Assembly (NCBI GenBank): GCA_949752795.1
Contig: OX457058.1
Span: 166,100,223 to 166,164,222 of the forward strand
DNA: 64,000 nt
Reading direction: 5' to 3'
Source: Hyperoodon ampullatus
Lineage: Eukaryota > Chordata > Mammalia > Artiodactyla > Ziphiidae
Position numbers and translations under genes: made by a program. The notes under the pieces were generated by a model. It searched no databases, had not been told where the DNA came from, and saw only the letters and a list, made by a program, of their open reading frames with translations. Positions within the stretch are counted from its first letter, which is position 1. The number at the start of each line of letters is the position of its first letter. This document shows positions 56,915-64,000 of the stretch, in pieces.

Positions 56915-57790
56915 AATTTTTCAGACATGTATTCTTTGCAAAGGACGTGAATAGACAATCCACAAACGGCCAACAAACATGAAAAAATTTGTTCAGCTTC
57001 ACTTGTAATCAAAGAATCCTCAACAGTACAGGGAAGCAGGCACACTCACATACTGCTGGTAGAAATCTAGATTGTAATAATTTTGGGGGGAAGCTATTCT
57101 GGCAATATGGAAGGGGCCAAATAGTGCAGTGATTAAGAATATTGGTCTCAAAATCAGACAGACTTGGGCCCAAACACCAGGTCTGCCAACCACTGTCATG
57201 TAGTAACCATTTTCTGGGCACAGGTCTCAGTTTCTTCTGAAAAAAAATGTGGATATTAATAGTACTTATCTCATGAATTTGTTGTGAGGATTAAATGGGA
57301 ATATGTTGATAGCATACTCCCCAGCATATGGAGTCCAATAGAATGTATATTCGTGATCCTTATAACAAAGAGTTCTACAAATACATTCCTTGGACCAGCA
57401 ATTTCATAGCTAGGCATTTATCTTACAAAAATAATCAGAACTGAGCATTAAGATTTATGTACATGGATATTCATCACAACATCATTTATAATAGTGAAAA
57501 ATTGGAAACACAAATGTCCAACAATAGAGTGGGTAAATTAATGATGGTTCATGTGGTTGACGGAATACCACGAGGCCATTAAATATCAGGCTGCAAAAGA
57601 ACACTTCATCATTGGAGAAAACATCCATACTAAGTGACAAAAGCAGGTTACACAACAATGTATAAGCATAACACCGACTGTGTAATAAACTGTACACACA
57701 TATGTGCATTCTATACATACAGAAAGTACTGGATGGCAATTCGGTGAGAAAGGAAGGATCTCCACCCCCATAAATCCATGCTGGTCATAC
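56915..57790 (+). mobile_element. Old L1M 3' region with MIR inside
   Basis: 56915-57115 resembles the end of ORF2 ('ttgcaaaggacgtgaatagacaatcc'). 57360-57790 resembles the following region ('atttataatagtgaaaaattggaaac'). A MIR at 57118-57345 separates them. It is decayed, with many stops. Confidence 0.65.
57118..57345 (+). repeat. MIR SINE, nearly complete
   Basis: 'gtgcagtgattaagaatattggtctc' start, then 'cagtttcttctgaaa' and 'attaaatgggaatatgttga', in the normal MIR order. Confidence 0.8.
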
Positions 57791-58540
57791 AAGTGCATGT
57801 CTGTGTGAGACGCCTGTCCCCCAAATTGAGGAAAACCTAGTTTTAGTGGATTGTGTTGTAAACTCTGTAACAAGACTAAGATAAAAGAAAAAATGAAAAT
57901 AAGTTCCTTTTTCTGATACTATCAAAATGACATAAATATTTGAGTTTAACGAGCCATTCTCAACCTTCCAGATTTGAAAAGGCTTGGAAGGAAATTATAT
58001 TTTACAGTTGTAAACTGATTTCAGCATGCTGGGATTTCCACATTTAACTTCTATTAATGCTTTTCAATGCCAGCATGAAAACATATACCTTAGACAATCT
58101 TCCTCAGTGGTATTTCTTACAGGGAGCTAATTAGACTAAATAAAATAAAGTAGTAAACAAAACAGGCAAACCCTCTCTGGACGAACACTGAAAAAGGATG
58201 TTAGAGTTGATTTGTTTACTACTTTCTTCCATCGATAAATCCTAGGAAATCTACAGAGGAATTATAGTACAAATGAGAACAATAAAGAACCCAAAGGAAT
58301 GAGCAATCTTTTTTCCTACACCTATGATTCCAAGTGGTTCACTCTAATAAACTTTGAAAAGACTATAGTATGCATTCTTAGCTGTAAAGCACTTACCTGC
58401 TCCTTCTAGTTGCACATTATTTGTGGAAGGTTTGGAACATACACACCAAATAGGTTCTACAAATACAAAGACTCCATCATTATTGGTTTTGTGCTTTAAT
58501 TTACAATGGAATTAAGTTATAAATGTGCTCCTAATAATGT
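57791..58540. other. Unassigned span
   Basis: No gene or named repeat. AT-rich. Confidence 0.4.
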
Positions 58541-58544
58541 ACTC

Positions 58545-58670
58545 TTGGACAAGTCACGTAGCCCATCAAATCCTCCATAACCTCATTTGTAAATAGTTAT
58601 AGGATTGAACAGAATGATTTCTAAGATTCCCTCTAGCTCTGAAATTATACAGCAAGGTATAAATTAAAAA
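58545..58670 (+). repeat. MIR-like SINE remnant
   Basis: 'ggacaagtcacgtagcccatcaaatcctccataacctcatttgtaaa' and 'gattccctctagctctgaaat' resemble MIR-type sequence, weakly. Confidence 0.45.
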
Positions 58671-58689
58671 ATTTGTCAATCTTTTAGGT

Positions 58690-58911
58690 CAGAGGTTGGC
58701 AAACTATAGCCCATGGGTCCAATCTGGTAGGCTGCCTACTTTTTAAAATAAAGTTTTACTGGAACACAGCCACACCTGTTCATTTACACATTGTTTATGG
58801 TTGCTCTTGTGCTACAGTGGCAGAGGTGAGTAGTTGCAGCAGAGACCACAGGGCTCACAAAGCCTAAGGTATTTACCACTGGCCCTTTACAAAAAGCTTG
58901 CCAATCCCTCT
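58690..58911 (+). repeat. hAT-type element, near complete
   Basis: Starts CAGAGGTTGGCAAACTATAG and ends CTTGCCAATCCCTCTC, a matching inverted-repeat pair. The middle carries 'aaaataaagttttactggaacacagcc'. Non-autonomous. The copies at 15617 and 27840 are the same family in reverse. Confidence 0.8.
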
Positions 58912-58914
58912 CTT

Positions 58915-59650
58915 GGGTTCAGTTTACAGATCTTATTATTCTTTATATAAAGTTAGCAAATCTTGACAATCACTTTTAAGGAGGCTTTTATAAATTCAGT
59001 TAAAATGCCATCAAACATTTTTAACTACAGGTATATACTTGATGTATTAGATTTCCTTTTAATGTAACTCAGGTGTCTATCTTAACAAACAACTTTCCAA
59101 GTGTTTGTATTATTCTTGTAAATCTAGTAAACCATGTTGAATCTTGTAAATATAACCATATATTTATATTATTTTTATATAACATAACCATTACTATAAT
59201 CCTACAACTATTACGTTCCCTTGAATGTTTCAATACTTTGTATAAATGTGGAAAAGTTTCAATTAGAAGTCAGACGTCTAAATCAATTATAATTTCTATT
59301 TAAGATAACAAGACTGACCTATTTAACCAAGAGGTTAAATTCTCTTAAAAATTAACAGATATGAACAGATTCCTTCTTGAAATAAAATATAAATATTAAA
59401 GGTTGGATCCTCTTACATGTTTCTATGCTTAATTCTAAATCATCTCAGAGTTAAAATATGGCAACTCATTAAGGAAATAATTATATCGTCATTATAAATA
59501 GTTTGGGGGCCTCCCCTCTCAATGATGGATATTGCAGTAATAGCAGTGGAGATAACAGACTGGACATTTCTTGGCAACAGCGATGGGACTTGCTGAGCTC
59601 CATTTATGAGCCATGACAAGGGCACCATACATTACAGTAGGGGTGGTCAC
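58915..59650. other. Unassigned AT-rich span
   Basis: No gene or named repeat. Confidence 0.4.
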
Positions 59651-59656
59651 AACGGT

Positions 59657-60150
59657 CTATATTAGTTTGCTACGGCTGCCATAACCAAATACCACAAACT
59701 GGGTGACTTGAACAACAGAAATTAATTGTCTCTCAGTTTTGGAGGCTAGAAATCCAAAATCAAGGTGTCAGCAGGCAGGGTTGGCTCCTTCTGAGGGCTG
59801 TAACGAAAGGATCTGTTCCAGGACTGTCCTCTAGCTTCTGGTGGTTGCTGGAAATCTTTGATATTCCTTGGCTTGTGGAAACATAACCCTGATCTCTGCC
59901 TTCAGCTTCATATGACATTCTCCATGTGTGTATGTATGTCTTTGTGTTCAGATTTCTCCTTTTTTATAAGAACTTCAGTCATATTGCATTAGTGCCCACT
60001 CTAATGACCTCATCTTAAGTTAACCAACTATATCTGCAACAACCCTATTTCCAAATAAGGTCACATTCTGAGGTAGTGAGGGTTAGGACTTCAACATATG
60101 AATTTTGTGGGGGACACAATTAAATCCATGGACAGAGTCCATATCCATAG
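59657..60150 (-). mobile_element. MLT1A-like MaLR LTR
   Basis: 'tattagtttgctacggctgccataacc' start, 'caaccctatttccaaataaggtcac' and 'gggggacacaattaaatcc' end match the reverse complement of an MLT1 LTR. Confidence 0.8.
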
Positions 60151-60154
60151 TCTT

Positions 60155-60680
60155 GACAGCAAAGACTGGAAGGCTAAAACTATCTTTCCTGAATTCTCTT
60201 GATATTGGGATGGTGGCTCTAACGTAGATTCAGTACTCAAGTAAAATTTGGAAGACAACAATGGGGCAGAGGTCCTGCTTCTGCTATTTCTTCTGGAAAG
60301 CATGGGCATGGAGGCATTTTGTTTTTCTATGAGAGTTTTCGGCGGACCACAGTGGTTTGGAGCTGGGTCTAGTGAAAGATTCTTGACTGTGGTCACTCCC
60401 TGAATATGGTAGCCTTCCAGACCATGGCCAGAACAGATGAGTCTGAAGGAAGCAATCTACACTGTATTAAGGTGACTGATCCATTTACCAAGTAGGCTAT
60501 AGGGCAGTCAGTTTTGAGTGGGAGAGAGAGTGAGCAAGAGAAAGACCTCAAGCTGATCCAACGCAAGCAGTTCTGCAATTTGGTTCTTATGACTCAGAGT
60601 ATCGAATGGTGGGCCCAGCATCTATGACAGGTCAGAGTGCTCTCTGGAGCCTGTGATGAGCCCCAGTGGGAGGGTCACAG
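60155..60680. other. Unassigned span, possibly ERVL pol
   Basis: No clear repeat. The last ~100 bp could be the start of the ERVL remnant that follows. Confidence 0.35.
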
Positions 60681-60696
60681 CATAGGATTTCGATTT

Positions 60697-61025
60697 TTTT
60701 TTTTTTTTTTTTTTAGAAAGTGTCTCCTGACTTCTTTTAAATACATTTATTTATTTATTTTTAGCTGCGTTGGGTCTTTGTTTCTGTGCGAGGCCTTTCT
60801 CTAGTTGCGGCGAGCGGGGGCCACTCTTCATCGCGGTGTGCGGGCCTCTCACTATCGCGGCCTCTCTTGCTGCGGAGCACAGGCTCCAGATGCGCAGGCT
60901 CGGTAGTTGTGGCTCACGGGCCCAGTTGCTCCGTGGCATGTGGGATCTTCCCAGAACCAGGGCTCGAACCCGTGTCCCCTGCATTGGCAGGCAGATTCTC
61001 AACCACTGCGCCACCAGGGAAGCCC
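60697..61025 (-). mobile_element. CHR SINE with mixed CHR-1/CHR-2 features
   Basis: Reverse-oriented. The part nearest the tail has CHR-1 wording ('cgttgggtctttg', 'ctctagttgcggcgagcgggggcc'). The middle has CHR-2 wording ('cgggcctctcactatcgcggcctctc'). The tRNA-like part (CCAGGGAAGCCC) is shared. TSD about 10 bp (GGATTTCGAT against GGATTTTGAT) at 60685-60694 and 61026-61035. Confidence 0.85.
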
Positions 61026-61911
61026 GGATTTTGATATTTTGAAACTAAAGCTGCATCTTCTTTGCAAAGAACTATTAAGAAACAGCTCTCGGTTTGCTGA
61101 ATGCTTGACAATGGAAAACCAAGTGATCTTGTGACCTGTCTTCCCATCATGAAGTGGGTGCTGCATGGATCCACTCACCCACAAAGCTGGCAGAAGTGGA
61201 AGTGGTCTATGGGATACTGAGCCTGTGCATGTTCAGATGGTCCAAGGAGCTCAAGTGGTTAGCTCACACTCCCACAGCGCCTGCTCTGGTTGCTTGTCTC
61301 CTTCAAACCACACGTAAACCCTCATGAGGAGTTCCCCACGAAAAGCATGGGTTTATTTAGGGACTTGGAAATAAAAAGAGGTGACTGGTGACACGGTGGT
61401 CAGGGAAATAGGGATGTGTATAGCCCTCCTGGAATAAACCCAGAGTGTGATGCATCCCACAGGTTTGCTTGCCAAAGGGCAGCACAGGCATTTGGGAGGG
61501 AGGCATGAATCCAAATGATAAGGCAGATAAGATGTCTTGTTCAGTGCCTGTGAGTCAGCTGCTTTCCTCAACCACACCAGACTGCCCAGAAAGCAGCCAA
61601 AAAGCAAGGATGGGGGTCACACCTGGGCTCAGTCATAGGGGCTTCCACGTATCAAGGCACATCTGGATACCTCTCACTGCTGAGGGCCACCTTACCAACA
61701 GTGGACTAATGCTGAGCCCCTGGTGCCACATCGTACTGCCTGGCAGCAGGTTTCATATAACTGACCTCCTCCATCGTGGGGCGGGCGACAACTTGTCCTC
61801 ACTGGACTATTTCGGTTTGGATTCGCCTTCTCCGCCTGCCATGATTCTGCCAGCAATGTCATTTATGGACGCATTAAATGCATTATTCATTCTCACAATA
61901 TTCCACACAAC

Positions 61912-61968
61912 TTTCTTTCTCTTTCTTTCTTTCTTTCTTTCTTTCTTCTTTCTTTCTTTCTTTCTTTC

Positions 61969-61999
<31 letters not shown>

Positions 62000-62101
62000 T
62001 TCCTTTCTTCCTTTCTTCCTTCCTTCCTTCTTCCTTTCTTTCTTTCTTTCTTCCTTTCTTCCTTCTTTTCTTTCTTTCTTTCGTTCTTTCTTCCTTTCTT
62101 T
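61912..62101. repeat. (TTTC)n microsatellite grown from SINE tail
   Basis: About 190 bp of CTTT/CTTC/CCTTT repeats on the tail side of a reverse CHR-2, inside the SINE's TSD. On the minus strand it is a (GAAA)n tract replacing the poly(A). Confidence 0.95.
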
Positions 62102-62292
62102 CTGGTACGCAGGCCTCTCACTGCTGTGGCCTCTCCCTTTGCGGAGCACAGGCTCCGGACGCGCAGGCTCAGCGGCCATGGCTCACGGGCCCAGCCGCTC
62201 CGCGGCATGTGGGATCTTCCCGGACCGGGGCACGAGCCCATGTCCCCTGCATCGGCAGGCGGACTCTCAACCACTGCGCCACCAGGGAAGCC
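62102..62292 (-). mobile_element. CHR-2-type SINE in ERVL
   Basis: CHR-2 body between GTACGCAGGCCTCTC and ACCAGGGAAGCC. The TSD CCACACAAC at 61903-61911 and 62293-62301 encloses the whole microsatellite plus SINE. Confidence 0.95.
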
Positions 62293-63106
62293 CCACACAA
62301 CATTATTTCTGACCAAGAAACGAATGTTACTGCCAGAAAAAAACAGGTGGCTGACCTCCATGGGACTCACTGACCTACCTATGTGCCCATCACTCAGAAG
62401 GCTGCCACGCAGAGAGCAACGGCCAGGGGACACAGCTGAGCCACACCTTGCGAGGTGCTTTCCTTCCCGGTGTGACATACACTCCAAAACAGGTGCTCTT
62501 AGGGGGTGCTGATGCTCCCACAGGCGGCTCTCACAGATCTGGAAACCAAGGGGTGGAAAAGAGAACGGCACCTCTCCTTAGTAAACCTGGTGCTATGTAA
62601 AAGCTTTTATTTGCCTCACTGTGACTTGGAGTTATCATGGAATTGGAGGTTTGTGGACTCCCCCATCGGGGAACACACGGTTTCACTGGACTGGAAGTTG
62701 AGGCTCCCACCTGGTCATCATTGGGCTCCTGACTATGAGGGAAAATGAAGGTCGCTGCTACACAGTGAGGGCCAGTAGGTGCTCTGGAGCGCCTCCCAGG
62801 ACTTCCACACCCAGGGGCAAAAGTTAGAGAAGACGTCAGCAGCCCTAGAACTCAGACACCTGGGAAAGGAAGGTTTAGATCATGCCACTGGGCAAAGATG
62901 CTGGCCCACTGAGCAAACCTGCTGGGAGCAGAGACACCATGGAGCAGGTAGCAGAGGAAGGAAGTTGTGACTGCCAGCCCTGGACTTGTGAACCACAGCG
63001 AAACGGAGGATCGTAGTAGAGATCATAGTTTTTTCTTGCTCTTTATGTATCATTTACATACATTAACCACTTTCATTTTTTTCCCCTCCCCTTTGTCCCT
63101 AATGTG

Positions 63107-63324
63107 TATTTTTTTTGTTTTTTTTGTTTTTTTGCGGTACGCGGGCCTCTCACTGTTGTGGCCTCTCCCGTTGCGGAGCACAGGCTCCGGACGCGCAGAC
63201 TCAGCGGCCATGGCTCACGGGCCCAGCCGCTCCGCGGCATGTGGGATCTTCCCGGACCAGGGCACGAACCCGTGTCCCCTGCGTTGGCAGGCAGACTCTC
63301 AACCACTGCGCCACCAGGGAAGCC
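63107..63324 (-). mobile_element. CHR-2-type SINE
   Basis: (TTTTTTTG)n tail and reverse CHR-2 body. TSD CCCTAATGT at 63098-63106 and 63325-63333. Confidence 0.95.
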
Positions 63325-63526
63325 CCCTAATGTTTTATAAAGGGTCTGGGGGGCATGATTAACTTTACAGTTCAGTCCATAGGTTGTGGAACATCAAGCC
63401 TGGATTGTGACTGGGCTTAAGAGGAAATGGACATTCCCCACATAGATACAGGGAAGTGTTGGTCTCCCTTCGTGGGGAGGGAAGTGCATTTGTATGTTAG
63501 GGAGGATCTGTTGTTATTGCTATAAT

Positions 63527-63678
63527 GTGTTTTTTGTTTCTTTGGGTTTTTTTGTTGTTGTTGTTTTGGGCCGCACTGTGTGGCTTGTGGGATCTTAGTT
63601 CCCCGACCTGGGATTGAACCCAGGCCCCCGGCAGTGAGAGCCCAGAGTCCTAACCACTGGACCTCCAGGTAATTCCCA
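63527..63678 (-). mobile_element. Older short tRNA-derived SINE
   Basis: A (TTG)n/poly(T) tail, then 'ccgacctgggattgaacccagg' and a CTCCAGGTAATTCCC end. The 13-bp TSD TTATTGCTATAAT at 63514-63526 and 63679-63691 is still perfect. Confidence 0.9.
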
Positions 63679-63691
63679 TTATTGCTATAAT

Positions 63692-64000
63692 TTGGAAGTT
63701 TAAGTTTGGGAAGAGCAGTGGACCAAGTTCCAACCTCCCTTTCATATGCCTTCCTCGACTGCAGAGGTGGTGGGAACGCCACAATATTCAGACTTCCTTG
63801 AAGCAAAGTTCTGGATATAATTTAGGTTCTCACGGCACACTGGCACTATCCCACGTTCACTTCTGGGTTGGGCTGTTCCTGCCAGCAAGCATGCTCAAGA
63901 AGCCACTGGGGTCAACAAGGTTAACACTGGTGCCCATACTAGCCTGCTAGGTGTCTGGACTTTTCTCCTTGTACGCTCCCCTCCTTAGTCAAAATGTCTG
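63692..64000. other. Unassigned right edge
   Basis: Nothing recognisable to the end of the window. Confidence 0.4.

Larger units (their letters stand above)
61040..63020 (+). pseudogene. Second ERVL pol remnant, interrupted
   Basis: Reads through RNase H-like sequence (about 61060-61260), integrase (about 61480-61910, with NPNDKADKMSCSVPVSQLL at 61511-61567 equivalent to the 18.4-kb copy) and, after a SINE, further integrase and dUTPase-like sequence (about 62300-63000). Orientation matches the 17.7-kb provirus but damage differs, so it is an independent insertion. I see no flanking MLT2 LTR. Many stops; no function. A 347-codon frame (61469-62512) crosses ERVL, microsatellite and SINE and is not a gene. 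Confidence 0.75.

Noticed and set aside
61469..62512. 347-codon + frame and 254-codon - frame (61807-62571) as genes
   Set aside because: Both run through ERVL relic, (TTTC)n microsatellite and CHR-2 SINE. The long S/F/L or K/E/R runs come from the repeat.

Overview
The window is nuclear DNA of a cetacean, on sequence grounds. It is dense with tRNA-derived SINEs of the CHR-1 and CHR-2 type (the families shared by Cetacea, hippos and ruminants, with CHR-2 typical of whales and dolphins). Many of these still have target-site duplications (TSDs). It also holds artiodactyl-type L1 copies, and older mammalian layers: L2, MIR, MER-type hAT transposons, MLT1 and MLT2 LTRs, and ERVL. I see no host protein-coding gene with a supportable exon structure, no rRNA or tRNA gene, no CRISPR array and no bacterial feature. 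The window reads as intergenic or deep intronic DNA.

The outstanding element is a full-length L1 retrotransposon at 3546-10149 on the + strand. It has a CpG-rich 5' UTR with a YY1-like motif near its start, an uninterrupted ORF1 (304 codons), an uninterrupted ORF2 (1270 codons, with endonuclease, reverse transcriptase and C-terminal Cys/His residues in place), a G-rich 3' UTR, a poly(A) tail and a perfect 12-bp TSD. Its 3' end stops 47 bp before the end used by a related copy in the window. An ATTAAA hexamer that the other copies lack sits just upstream of its tail.

Region by region. 1-3.5 kb: an ancient L2 broken by an MLT2 LTR and by a CHR-2 SINE with a (TA)n tail, then a short L1. 3.5-10.1 kb: the full-length L1. 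10.2-17.7 kb: L2 and L1M ends, CHR-1, older tRNA SINEs and hAT remnants. 17.7-20.1 kb: a decayed ERVL provirus with a later L1M insert. 20.1-21.0 kb: an unrecognised stretch with small open frames, followed by a truncated L1. 21.7-30.7 kb: L2, MLT1, hAT and MIR layers, two CHR SINEs and a repeat-poor AT-rich block at 26.75-27.6 kb. 30.8-33.9 kb: an ancient L1 split by a younger L1. 35-44.6 kb: old L1 tails, a reverse-orientation MLT2 LTR, two ERV1-like LTRs, CHR-1/CHR-2 copies and a repeat-poor block at 41.5-43.6 kb. 45.1-45.7 kb: a processed HSPE1 (Hsp10) pseudogene. 51.2-53.05 kb: an L1 with the 5' inversion expected of twin priming. 53.6-56.3 kb: a cluster of four CHR SINEs in mixed orientation. 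56.8-59 kb: MIR, L1M and hAT remnants. 59.6-63.0 kb: MLT1, then a second ERVL pol remnant interrupted by two SINEs, one with a tail grown into a ~190-bp (TTTC)n microsatellite. 63.1-63.7 kb: a last CHR-2 and an older tRNA SINE.

The parts interact only as parasites and hosts of one another. L1-encoded machinery explains the poly(A) tails and TSDs of the SINEs, of the truncated L1s and of the HSPE1 retrocopy. I did not find a convincing new biological system. The best leads are the intact L1 with a shifted 3' end and the unidentified open frames at 20.4-21.0 kb.
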